DNA of 64,000 nucleotides from Obelidium mucronatum (lineage: Eukaryota; Chytridiomycota; Chytridiomycetes; Chytridiales; Chytriomycetaceae). Position numbers and translations under genes: made by a program. Shown in pieces: positions 53,364-63,336 of this stretch; position 1 is the stretch's first letter; each line of letters starts with the position of its first letter. The stretch is from NCBI GenBank assembly GCA_025765595.1, contig JAIVFH010000013.1:1-64000 (forward strand), given 5' to 3'. Under the pieces are notes generated by a model. That model was not told the origin of the DNA. It searched no databases and saw nothing but the letters and a program-made list of their open reading frames with translations.

Positions 53364-53519
53364 GAAGAGAAGGAAAAGGGCCATCAGAGAATCATTAAAC
53401 TTGAAATCAGCTTTATACCAGTCAAAGTCAAAGAGAGAAAGAATTGTGCCCACTGGCGGTTGTCAAACAAAACCTCAACAATCGGTCAAATCGAAGCCAA
53501 ACAGTCTCTATGGAGTTGA

Positions 53520-54663
53520 ATGGATTGCTTACAAAGTTTCGGGTCGGGGTCATTGACGTTAGGAAATTCTGACAGTAATTGTGTATTATGGGCACATTCT
53601 TTGAAAGAGTACTTTGGTCGATATTCATGGCGATTGTTGGAATCAAAAGCAACAATACACTTGACACGAAATCGAGATATTCCTTATGGAAGCGACTTTG
53701 ATGTGCTGGTCTGTTTTTCAAATGATGGAAGTGAGTGAGTGTTTCTGTGCCATCAGGGGACTTTCTTAGACTTATGATGATTATCACAAATTTAATGACA
53801 GACGAACACGCGGGAGTTCTTATCTCCGTTATTCGTAAAGGTTTTCGAGCTATTGTAAGACTTGTTTGTACAGCCGAATGTAAGTTACTTGACTCCTGTC
53901 TCCTGTCGGTTCGTAGAAATAACAAAACCATCAATTAGATAAAAACGATGCAGATTCAACAAATTACACACTTGTTCTTGGACAGGGAGATGCAATTTTT
54001 CAGCAGCTTATTGTGGAATTGGCTTGCTTGTACATTCTATGTTGACATTCATCGACTGAGGCTGTCTGCTACCAATCAACGTCAATTTCTTGAATTTGCT
54101 ATTCTTTCTTTGGCCGCTCAGGGCATTTCATGAACTTCGATTGTTTACTAGGCGATTCCTTTGTAACTTTGACTCAAGGCGAACTTTTAAAACTCCGAAA
54201 TCAGTTGAGTAGCATTTATTCAGTATGTTTGGAAATTTACTGTCCGCATAGGCTGCTCAATATCTCTCCAAGTCTTCCAGGGGTTTTCTTTCCTCCAAGT
54301 TCTGGCATTATTGCGGAATTTCTACATGGAAAATTGGCCAATACTATAGAGTGGGATAGATTGGAGACTCGCAATTTCTCTATATCAGCGGAGTGGGGAG
54401 TGTTTGTTTGCATTCGGCTGTACATTGAAGTCTGCCAAGGTCCTATTATCTTTCCTCTCATTTCTGTAATTTCTGAACGCTTGCATTTCTACTCAATGTA
54501 TCCATTTATTTGCTTATTAAAACAAAATGAAGGCAGCGACATATCTAAAAAAAAAGCACTTAAAAGCCTTAAACAACTTATTCACAATGAAGAACGCTCC
54601 AACAATGCCCGATATGATTCCGCCAACTGGTTCTCCAACAGCTCCACCCTCTTTTTCAACTGA
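53520..54663 (+). CDS. Unknown multi-exon gene
   Basis: Exons 53520-53730, 53757-53854 and about 53939-54120 join in frame (SFGSGSLTLGNSDSNCVLWA; YFGRYSWRLLESKATIHLTR; DFLRLMMIITNLMTDEHAGV; LFLDREMQFFSSLLWNWLAC). A one-base change near 54125, or an unseen splice, is needed to reach the last frame (CLLGDSFVTLTQGELLKLRN; IIAEFLHGKLANTIEWDRLE; FSISAEWGVFVCIRLYIEVC). Intron 1 would be only 26 bp, so that junction may be wrong. Mostly helical and hydrophobic-rich, soluble-looking. No family recognised. The 3' end overlaps the convergent bZIP gene. Confidence 0.5.
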
Positions 54664-55395
54664 GTTTCGCGTTGCTGCAAACGAACGGGCATTATTTTCG
54701 AGTACAGCGATTTGAACCTGAAGGTTCCCCTTGTCCACTTCAAGCGTTCTCCACTTGGTGCTCGAGCTCATCCATTCTTGCAGCCTTTCGCGCGCGAGAT
54801 TTTCGCGCCGCTTCAGTATTTTTGAGGCGCTTTGATAGCGTTGATTCATCGTATTCGTCGTCATTGTCGGAAAAAGGAGGAAGAGTTGCTACGGCGTTTT
54901 CTTGATGATTGTGGTTGTTGTTATTGTGCGCCTTGTAATAGATGAATTTGTTGTTGATGAGTTTCGACTACTAGAGTCTTCTGGATTAGTGATGGTGGGA
55001 GACGGAATCATTATACAGCCAGAGTCCATGGGGCTGATTGTAGGAGACAAGATATCTGGTTTACTGTCGAACTGAAGAGGTAGAGGCTGGACGGGGGACG
55101 TGGACATGCCGTCAATCCAGGTTCTCCAGTCGAAATCTAGCGTTGGAATTGTTGACGCTGGTGGCCTGTAATTGAAGTCTAGCGGTGGCATAGGGTACTG
55201 CAGCCATTGCTGCTGCTGCTGCTGTTGTTGTAGCTGCTGTTGCTGTGGTAGAAACTGCATGTCCGGGCTGGCGAAGTTCATGTCTGGGATCCATGTTTGC
55301 GTTAGGTAAGTTGACTCTGGTGTTGGCATCTGCCGTGTGTTATTCGGGCGTGGGTTGCACATTGTAGTAGACTTTGAATACGAAGTCAGTGTCAT
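54530..55395 (-). CDS. bZIP transcription factor, frame-broken
   Basis: The minus-strand start MTLTSYSKSTTMCNPRPNNT is followed by a poly-Gln tract (about 55200-55245) and Pro/Ser-rich activation-type sequence. The basic region and first heptads read SKRLKNTEAARKSRARKAAR then MDELEHQVEN in one frame (about 54880-54755). One base later the frame must shift for LEVDKGNLQVQIAVLENN, which gives perfect seven-residue leucine spacing. A further shift links the poly-Gln part. This is close to Gcn4/CPC1-type bZIPs, which bind TGACTCA-like sites as dimers in the nucleus. Either two base errors, unannotated splicing, or a recent pseudogene. Confidence 0.7.
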
Positions 55396-56570
55396 TCAAA
55401 GAAAGTTTTTGTGTCAAGGGAAGAAGGCCCAGCTTTTAAATAGGCTGCGAATTTCGTTTTTTGATGGCGAGCGGTGAGTCAGTGTGACTCTTTTCCTGAT
55501 TCTTACAAAGCAGCCTGTGGTTACCTAGATTTTTCTTGATTTTGCGTGCACAGCTTGGTAAGCACATTTTGGCAACATAAATTAAATGGGCCGGTGGGCT
55601 CATTTAGAGAGTTGAATTGATCTTGACTTTATTCAAATAGCCGGCCAGCGACCCGGTGAGAACAACCGAAAATATTTTTTCTGTCCGCAACAATCTGATC
55701 CATATCGTTTCAGTCGTTGACTACACTTCTAGTATTATAGAGGGTAATCATGTCAACTTTTGAGGTTTTAACCAGGGTTCAATCATAACAAATTCACGAA
55801 CACCGCACCGCTGATAGTAGCATCGCAAGTTCGCGGCACTACTCAATGTGGACGAAGGATAAACTCCGAACTAGTTGTTATTTTGAGTCCAGCGGCTTTC
55901 ATACTCGTAGTTTCTCTTAATGATTCTTTTTTTTTTGTGTCACACGTTAGAGCTTTGAATCTGACGAAATAATTATTTCAAACCTTTCCCTGCAACTGAA
56001 AGTCAGAAAAGCTTCAAATTACTATCATTTATTGAATGAATAAGTATGTTTCCCAATAGCAAATCTGGTATTGACCAACAGGCCTTATCTCGGCAACGGC
56101 ACACGGCAGGGGGAGATTTGTTCTGATTTTGGCCTATGGCCCTCTGGCCAAACCAATCAGCCAATTGATACAACCAAGGTAAAGCTCCTACGGTATGATT
56201 TTTACAACCAGCCAAGCTGCCTGCTAGGTTCTGGAGGGTTGGCCGTTTGTTATTGATCAGTCAAATTCCAATCACACTTTTGTTCTATCAATGGGACTCT
56301 AAAGCTCTTAATAGAACTTACTTGATTATGCAAATATATTGATATAGTGGACTGTTAATGTGGAGCGGAAAAGGATGATCAGTTACTCATTTTGGGAAGT
56401 GAGAAAGCCGCACATTCCTCAATGGACGCAAGCAAACTACAGCCGGGCCCACATATTAGCCCTTTCGTTATGCGCGTTAGTGATATTGATGTCTATTTTT
56501 TTAAGACACTTGAATGTGTTTGGGTGAAAGAAGATCTCCTATTTTTTGATTGAAACACAAATCGACAAGC
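55396..56570. other. Intergenic, no gene seen
   Basis: About 1.2 kb without convincing frames or shared repeats. The bZIP promoter must lie at the left edge; TGACTC at about 55485 would suit autoregulation by a Gcn4-like factor but is short enough to be chance. Confidence 0.4.
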
Positions 56571-56580
56571 GTCACGTGAC
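56571..56580. promoter_or_regulatory. GTCACGTGAC palindrome
   Basis: A perfect 10-bp palindrome with the CACGTG E-box core bound by bHLH (Cbf1/Pho4-type) factors, 81 bp upstream of the PH-protein start codon. Confidence 0.5.
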
Positions 56581-56660
56581 TTGAGACCAATTTCAATTTT
56601 TCCCGACCCCGCAATCCCTCTTATTTTTATCGTTTGTTCAAGCGATCCCTTACTCAAACG

Positions 56661-57433
56661 ATGATGAAAATGAAGTCAAGAGCACTGAAGGAGTTTACTC
56701 TGGCATCACTTCAGCGGGAACAGCCAGCGTAAGCAGCAAATATCAGTCCTTTTAGTACTACTACTCTCGGCTTCTTTAATTTGGATCAACGCATAACAGA
56801 ATGACCGGCATCCTCTCGAAACTTCTTTCTGCCTCTGGATCGTCTGGCGGCAAAGTCTGGAAACCTTGTTATTTGCTACTGACATCGATGGGAGAGCTGT
56901 TTATCTACAAAGCCGATTCCAGTTCCGAATCTCTCCCGATAACCTGTCTGTCAATTAGTGGCAGCGTGGGATTCTTTGATCCGCTTCTGCAGGGATGGAT
57001 CTTGCATGTCATGGGTGAAGGAATGACCAGTGAAGGGCGGTTGCTGAATCGCAAGTGGGTTTTCCAATGCTCTAACGAAGAGACTTTGGATCAATGGGTT
57101 TTCGCCATTGATGAAGTATGTCCAACAAATAAGAGGGCCATGGAAGGTCATTCTTCGACGGGTAGCGTGCGCTCTGCCAACCTTTTTGATGGACTCCCAA
57201 GCCCAACATTCAGGGGAGATAACGAGTTGTCGTACCAAAGCTTCGATATCCAACGGGCGCCAACGGCATATTCTGATATAGATTCAGAGGCTCGCTTTTA
57301 TAGTGTTGATGTTGACCGTAACAATATATTTGGATCGCGAGCGGCTCGTGGGGACAATCTACGAAAGACACCATCTTCGGGTCACAGTGGAAATGAAAAG
57401 AAGGGGAAATGGTTCGATTTCTTTGTAAACTAA
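56661..57433 (+). CDS. PH-domain protein
   Basis: Exon 1 56661-56728 (MMKMKSRALKEFTLASLQRE) and exon 2 56800-57433 join in frame, 233 aa. The PH fold spans about residues 22-125: GKVWKPCYLLLTSMGELFIY, SISGSVGFFDPLLQGWILHV, and the C-terminal helix with its conserved Trp, NEETLDQWVFAIDEV. The rest is Ser-rich and disordered and ends KKGKWFDFFVN. Likely a phosphoinositide or protein adaptor at membranes; few basic residues in the beta1-beta2 loop make strong lipid binding uncertain. AATAAAG lies about 80 bp after the stop. Confidence 0.75.
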
Positions 57434-57752
57434 ATCTTTTTGGTGTATTTGTGAATAGCTTGTACTTGTGCTCGTTGTGAAGAGAGGATACGCGCCTCTG
57501 AAAAGTTAAATAAAGTTTGTATTTTGAATTCATGAATACATTATTCTGCGTTGCTTCTGGAATAGTATTGTAAATCATGATAAATAACACATTGAGGAAT
57601 CATTCCTATTCCTCAGGAAAGTGCTGACGACCAACTTCACTGGTTGATATTACTCGGCACTCACAAAGTTCTATAGTTCTAAACTGATCTCTATCGTCAG
57701 AGACGTAGCATTAAGGAATGCAATGTTCGATTTTAATATTCAGATAGAACAT

Positions 57753-58577
57753 CTACAACCCAAAGTCTCCTCGCTCTTCCATTTCTTCCAGTTCAATAGC
57801 CAATCCATCTTGGTTATTGGTGTATTTAGTAACGCGATCCGCAACGTCTTTCAGCTCTTGAACCGCATTGGCCATCGCGACCCCAACACAAGCTGTCTTA
57901 AGAAATTCACCATCATTCGTTCCATCCCCGAATGCAACTACTTTCTCCAAAGGTATTCCAATCTCTTTGCAGAGTAACCGTAGCCCCTTTCCCTTATCAA
58001 CAGTGGCAGGAACACAGTCTAGAAAGTATCGTTCCAAGTAAACATTCACTCCCGGAGCTGCCTTTCTCACAATTTGAAGATGTTTTTCAGGCTCGCTCGT
58101 CAGAAGGAATACTTTTGGAACATCTGTGGTTGGCACAATAAAGGCAGGTTCCAACTCGGTACAACTCTCTTCTCTGAACCGATCAACCAGTGCATTGTGC
58201 CCGTCAGAATTCCCGCCAATCCTTTGAATGTAATCTTTCCCATATTGATAAACGCAGACAGTCAGATCAAGCTCTGTCCCAACTTTGGCAATTTGGAGTA
58301 CTTGTTCTTCGCTCATTGTCTCCGCAAACACGGGCCGATCACTCTTGTTCAAGCTCCGGCCCACCGAACCGTTGTATCCAATGACATAAACAGGGACTCC
58401 AAGGGTCTTCTCGACTCGATCAGTGTTGAAATCGGGACGGCCAGTGACAAGAGCAATCTTGACGCTTCCTTTGGCATAAATCTTCTGAATTATAGCAACA
58501 GTTCGAGGGGTGATTTGCTGATCTGTGGTGATCAACGTTCCGTCTACGTCAAGGGCAAGAAGCTCAAACTTTGACAT
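57753..58577 (-). CDS. Cof-type HAD phosphatase 1
   Basis: 274 aa, no intron. All HAD motifs present: LLALDVDGTLITTD (I), IALVTGRPD (II), DKGKGLRLLCKEIG (III Lys) and VVAFGDGTNDGEFLKTA (IV), with the Cof/C2B cap between II and III. Expected to hydrolyse small phosphorylated metabolites in the cytosol. About 120 bp from a paralogue on the same strand. Confidence 0.9.
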   Translation of the reverse strand: MSKFELLALDVDGTLITTDQQITPRTVAIIQKIYAKGSVKIALVTGRPDFNTDRVEKTLGVPVYVIGYNGSVGRSLNKSDRPVFAETMSEEQVLQIAKVGTELDLTVCVYQYGKDYIQRIGGNSDGHNALVDRFREESCTELEPAFIVPTTDVPKVFLLTSEPEKHLQIVRKAAPGVNVYLERYFLDCVPATVDKGKGLRLLCKEIGIPLEKVVAFGDGTNDGEFLKTACVGVAMANAVQELKDVADRVTKYTNNQDGLAIELEEMEERGDFGL

Positions 58578-58695
58578 CTTTTTGTTATCTTGATGTTGAA
58601 AAACGTGTGGACAATAATTCCAGGTATATTATCTGGTATATTATTAACTATTTTCTATGCGTATTCAATCCAAACCAGTCGGTTCGGAAAATGCA

Positions 58696-59568
58696 TTAAC
58701 CAAGCTTGACTTTGCCAAATAATCCCATGCTGAGAAACTCCTCCAATAATCTCGCAACCCCATCTTCATCATTCGTAAACTCTGTTACTAAATTTGAGGC
58801 TTCTTTCAAAGTTTCAACAGCATTCTTCATTGCAATCCCCTTTCCAGAACACTTGATCATAGTCACATCATTATGACCGTCTCCAATTGACACAACTTGC
58901 TCCATCGATATGCCCAGAATCCCACAGAGCTTCGTCAATGACGTCCCTTTATCGACTGGTTTCGGAACGCATCCAACATGCCCAGTTTCAGGGTAAACAT
59001 TCACATCATCCAGGCGCCCCCTCAAATCCCTGCCAACAGCGTCAGAATCATTTGTCAACAAGCACAGCTTTACAGGCAACACTTCCAACGCCCGTATATC
59101 AATTTCCACGTGTTCATATTCTGCACCAAAACTCAAGACTTGGAACGCATCTGCCAGCTCCTTTTGTTCCTTTGAATTGATTTTCACTTTTAATTTAGCA
59201 CTATAGGCTTCGTATTGAACGATGCAGAGGCTTAATTCGTTGGCAATGGCAACAATGCGATCTCGTTGTTTGGCACTGAACTCATTCTTGAACAACACAG
59301 TCCTTGAACTCGAGAATTCACTTTGCTTTGAGTTTGGGTGATAGGCGATGGCACCATCACAGCAGACTGTGAACACTGGAACTGGGATTTGAGACTCAAT
59401 CGTGAAGGTATTGATGGCCGATCTGCCAGTACACAGTACAATTACAACGCCTTGTTGATGCACTTTCTTGAGAGCCTCGATGGTTCTTTCAGTGATTTTC
59501 TTGTGAGTACTGAGAAGGGTTCCATCCAGATCAACAGCAATAAGCGAGTACATCTTCACATTCATCAA
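58696..59568 (-). CDS. Cof-type HAD phosphatase 2
   Basis: About 290 aa (a second ATG at 59553 gives MYSLIAVDLDG). Motifs: LIAVDLDGTLLSTH, VIVLCTGRSA, KPVDKGTSLTKLCG, VVSIGDGHNDVTMIKCSG. Tandem duplicate of the preceding gene but diverged, mainly in the cap. Start codons and spacing suggest separate transcription. Confidence 0.9.
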   Translation of the reverse strand: MMNVKMYSLIAVDLDGTLLSTHKKITERTIEALKKVHQQGVVIVLCTGRSAINTFTIESQIPVPVFTVCCDGAIAYHPNSKQSEFSSSRTVLFKNEFSAKQRDRIVAIANELSLCIVQYEAYSAKLKVKINSKEQKELADAFQVLSFGAEYEHVEIDIRALEVLPVKLCLLTNDSDAVGRDLRGRLDDVNVYPETGHVGCVPKPVDKGTSLTKLCGILGISMEQVVSIGDGHNDVTMIKCSGKGIAMKNAVETLKEASNLVTEFTNDEDGVARLLEEFLSMGLFGKVKLG

Positions 59569-59630
59569 TTGCTTTTCGGTTATTTATTTACCGCATTGAA
59601 GCCAATAGCATTAAAAGTCCTTTACACTAA

Positions 59631-60551
59631 TTAACATTTGTTTTGTTCCTCACACAACTCCAATAACGCCAGTCTCCAAGGAAGCTTGTTCCCTTCCCCA
59701 TCACGAAACCTCCGCTTCTCAGCCTTATAAGAGCGTCGCACTTCTGTGCTGGAATAAGCTTTCTTGGCGACTCGAAGGCCTCGTATGGCTCCAGAGAAGG
59801 GATATTCGCCATTCCATTCGGGCTCTGGCTTTCCTGACATCTTTCCTGAAATCAGGCCACTACCCAACTGAAGGTGTGTGTACCAGCCAGAATCAAAAAG
59901 TCGAGAAAGTGTCGCGCACTTCAGCGAGCCATGCATAATCCCATCTACGTATAGTTCTTGACTATACGACGCGGCAGTCAGGGTCACATGATGCCACTTG
60001 CCATCATTAACTTTCCCTCCTTCCATGGGTGAGTGTAAAAAGGAGTCGAAAGACCCCAGCAGTTGTCCATCAGGGCTAACTGTAATGATGGGCCAGTGGT
60101 GGCTTGGCTTCAGTTGCTGCTTCAGAGACCATGCTTGGCTGCCAAGGACGATGCCTCCCTGATACCCCAGTTTGAAACCAGGAATATTATCGGTTTTTGG
60201 ATTGCATTTTATCCAGACGGAGACAGTCAACTCGGGTGATGTTAGGATGCGATTGAAGTAATCGCCGCCAAGAGGCAGTGGCACATGAACAGCATCAGGA
60301 ATCCCAGAAGTTGGTGTGGCACCGAATCGAACGACTTCGGAATCTTTTTCCTGAATAATCGAGAATGCTGATGATTTATCGGCCGCGCTTAGTCGTCGAA
60401 TAAAAGGCTGTTGTTTCCAAAAAGACAACGGCAGGCTTTCGATGAAGTTGTACGCTGAAGAGCACGTCCGAGCTAACTCTTTCAGCGCAGCAGCATCCAA
60501 ATTGCGTAGGATATCAATCGTTGTTTCTGATGGAAGGTTGAGCAAGTTCAT
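59631..60551 (-). CDS. F-box protein with LamG-like domain
   Basis: Starting at MNLLNLPSETTIDILRNLDA, an F-box-like segment (LPSE..I.ILRNLDA..L..LARTC) of about 40 residues, then a concanavalin/LamG-type jelly roll (SPELTVSVWIKCNPK; QGGIVLGSQAWS; VNDGKWHHVTLTAASYSQEL; GSGLISGKMSGKPE; YPFSGAIRGLRVAKKAYSST). About 306 aa. The frame is open 35 codons further upstream. F-box plus glycan/ligand-binding fold suggests a substrate adaptor of an SCF ubiquitin ligase. The neighbour at 63.3 kb has a very similar LamG part. Confidence 0.75.
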   Translation of the reverse strand: MNLLNLPSETTIDILRNLDAAALKELARTCSSAYNFIESLPLSFWKQQPFIRRLSAADKSSAFSIIQEKDSEVVRFGATPTSGIPDAVHVPLPLGGDYFNRILTSPELTVSVWIKCNPKTDNIPGFKLGYQGGIVLGSQAWSLKQQLKPSHHWPIITVSPDGQLLGSFDSFLHSPMEGGKVNDGKWHHVTLTAASYSQELYVDGIMHGSLKCATLSRLFDSGWYTHLQLGSGLISGKMSGKPEPEWNGEYPFSGAIRGLRVAKKAYSSTEVRRSYKAEKRRFRDGEGNKLPWRLALLELCEEQNKC

Positions 60552-60790
60552 TTTTTTTTGGCAACAGTCAAAACAAAGCACCCAGCAACATTTTTCATCC
60601 CACCATGAAATGAAAAAAGGAACAAGCCACACGCTTTCATCACGCGATTTGTCCAAACTCCGCGCAGGTTATGAAGACGTAATTCTCACGGATTAATATT
60701 AATAATGCTTTCAGAAGGGAGAGGGGATAAAGTAATAGTTTAACATGACACTTTATCTAAATACCAATTGCAAAAACTGGGAAAAAAAAA

Positions 60791-63155
60791 TTACACAAAA
60801 TAGACGTCTCGAACGTCTTGTGGAACGGCTTGTGTCAAGGCATCAATCAAAACAGCCAAATTCTCCTCAGTCAATGGCTGTTCAAAGGCGGAGATGGCGT
60901 CGACAGCTGATTTGCCCTCCGAATCTTCACCGCGTTCAAGGACCAAGTTAGACCACATAAAAGACCCCTTTGAAGCTTGAACAAAAGCAGGAACAAGAAT
61001 ATCCACGTCTTCGGAGGGAATTGCATCAGGATAGCTACGCAAGTATTCACCAATGTGAAGTGTCAAATCCTCAATATTTTGGGGATCCGATGCATTCAAC
61101 ACTTCGTGGTGATACTCCTTCTTGCCCTTCAAGGAAACTCTAACACCGGGCTGACTTGTAACAAGTAGTTTGATATGGGTTCCCAACCTGTGGAATCCTT
61201 CGAGAACAATGTTAATGTTTTCTTGATCGATTAGTTGGTCCAAGCCATCAATCACAAAGACTCGAGTCTGGGTTGCAGGCCAATTGTGGAACGGGTTCGT
61301 CAAAAAGAGACGCACAATGTCGTGAATGGAGGGGTTTTCCGTTTTCGAGTCAATCACGGATTGCAAGAGTCTGCTACGGAAAGTTCTGTCAGTGGAAGCG
61401 AACTTGGTTACATGTTAGACTCGTAGTTAGTTCCATGTACAAAGGAAAATAAAGGCGGCAAGAATCACTCACAGCATAGGCGATAGTTTGGACAATGGCT
61501 GAAGTAGTGTTTCTTGATGGATCGCCTTTTTGGCAAAAGAAAGTTGCTCCCAACAGGCCGTCTTCCAGAGAATTTGCAAAGCTACCAGCAATAACCGACT
61601 TCCCAAGTCCAGCACCTCCCTTCAACCAGACAATGTTTTTCTCGCCATTCAAGACAGCATCTTTCAAACGCGCAAGAATCCAATCACGTGTATTCTCGGA
61701 TCGCTTCTGCGAAGCCTCCAGGTGATTGTGGAGTTCAGTATATTTGCAGCGCTCACGGAGACTGTCCTGCTCCTTCCGTACTTCATCTTCAGGAGAAGGG
61801 CCGTTCAATGCGGTTACCATGTCCAAAATAGTGGCTGTCTGTTCCTGGGTGACGAAAACAATTTCTTTGACATCAGAAACGTTGGCAGCCATGTCGGTAA
61901 GGATTTCAAACTGGCCGTCTTCCTTGACTCGCTGCATGTTTTTCGCTGCTGAGTCAAGGCGATCGTTGATATCTGTGAGCTGCTGTCTGTCATTCCCAAA
62001 GACGCTAGAGACCAAACGTTTGCCTAGGAAAAAGAAACAAGCAAATTAAAAATTCAACAAGAGCAACCCAAAGGAAACATAAGAAAACAAATGAAACTAC
62101 CAAAGCCGTCGTTTTTGGAAATGTACCCCAGATACAACTTGACAACATCGATCAAGCAAGCAATGTAACTATCAATGCACTCTGCAAACATTTTCCGGGT
62201 TTCTTCCGGAATTCCTCTCGCTGGCAGGTTCTTGAGGCGATCGATTTGCTTGGATGCCTCAGCAAATCGTTCGACAAGAGTTTGGAATTCAGCATCAATC
62301 TCGCTGGCGGCTTTGGCAATCTTTTAAAGACAAAAAAACACAAGTTAGAAACGGGTTGAATTTCAGCGAATGCGTTGCTGTATGTACTTTGTATCCAGCA
62401 GACACAATGAACCAAGAAATCTTGAGGATTGGGTGAAGCTAGAAACATATCCACTCCGTTAGAAAACAAACCACAACAACCAAAAAACAACGAACGTACA
62501 TCAGCAACTAAACCGATTCCAGTGATCAAACCGTCAATAGTGTCTTTCACAGGAGACACAACATCTGCCACGGATTCATGTACTTTGACAGCCTGATCCA
62601 AGAAAGCAGTCATTTTATTCTGGTACTCAGTGAAGGTAGTTGCCGCGCTTTCAAGTTGCTGGAAATGCTCGGCAGTAATACCACCTCGCTGATTGCCTGC
62701 CAGCTTTTGAATCAACTCAAAAGATAGCGTCTCCAGATCCTGCATCTTTTCCTGGGACACCCATGCAGCAACTAGGACCACAAAATATCAAGTCAGATCA
62801 TATCTTTTAAAGCCTGTCTGTCAACAAGTTACTCAACGAGTGTTTGGATCTACAACAACGGCACATTGTTCTTTGGCTTGATCTGTAACAGATACAAAAC
62901 AGAGATTAGATTAGAGTTAGATTCAATGAAGTATTAATGAATGACTTAAAACGGACCTGATGAGTGGGTCGGAGCTGCAATCTCAACTAGAGGCGTTTGT
63001 TTGGGAGGCACATCCACGGCAGAGTCTCTCATTTCGTTCGATACGTCGGCTTTGACTACCTGCTGATGATCATCAGCGGGAAAGTTGTCCTCCACAGTTG
63101 GCTTTGAGGTTGCTGGCTCAACCCTGACTTCTGTGATTTGAAACCAATATACCAT
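60791..63155 (-). CDS. STAND/NACHT receptor-like protein
   Basis: Seven exons (63155-62957, 62882-62838, 62771-62500, 62438-62388, 62320-62101, 62023-61473, 61402-60791) keep frame, 649 aa. An acidic N-terminus is followed by helical segments like the fungal Goodbye/STAND N-domain (HPILKISWFIVSAGYK; TLVERFAEASKQIDRLKNLP; IDVVKLYLGYISKNDG). The NACHT core has Walker A WLKGGAGLGKSVIAGSFA, Walker B RVFVIDGLDQL and sensor HIKLLVTSQPG. It ends soon after the winged-helix region; no WD40, TPR or ankyrin array follows. It could be a short NLR-type sensor or one truncated at the C-terminus. The donor of intron 1 is GTCCGT. Confidence 0.75.
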
Positions 63156-63336
63156 CAGTAGGTGTCCATAGTGATCATGGACTGTCGGAGTTCAGACATG
63201 GTTCTTACCTTTAGACGATACACAACCCATTTCAAATCAGAGATCAATGTCTGCGATGTCTGTGGTGGTGGAGGGACGAGTCCGATGTTTTTATTTGAAA
63301 GGATCAATTTCATTCTGTGGTCCTCCAACCCATTCA

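Noticed and set aside
53428..53934. A 168-codon minus-strand frame
   Set aside because: Antisense to the better-supported plus-strand exons with consistent splice sites; no recognisable motif.
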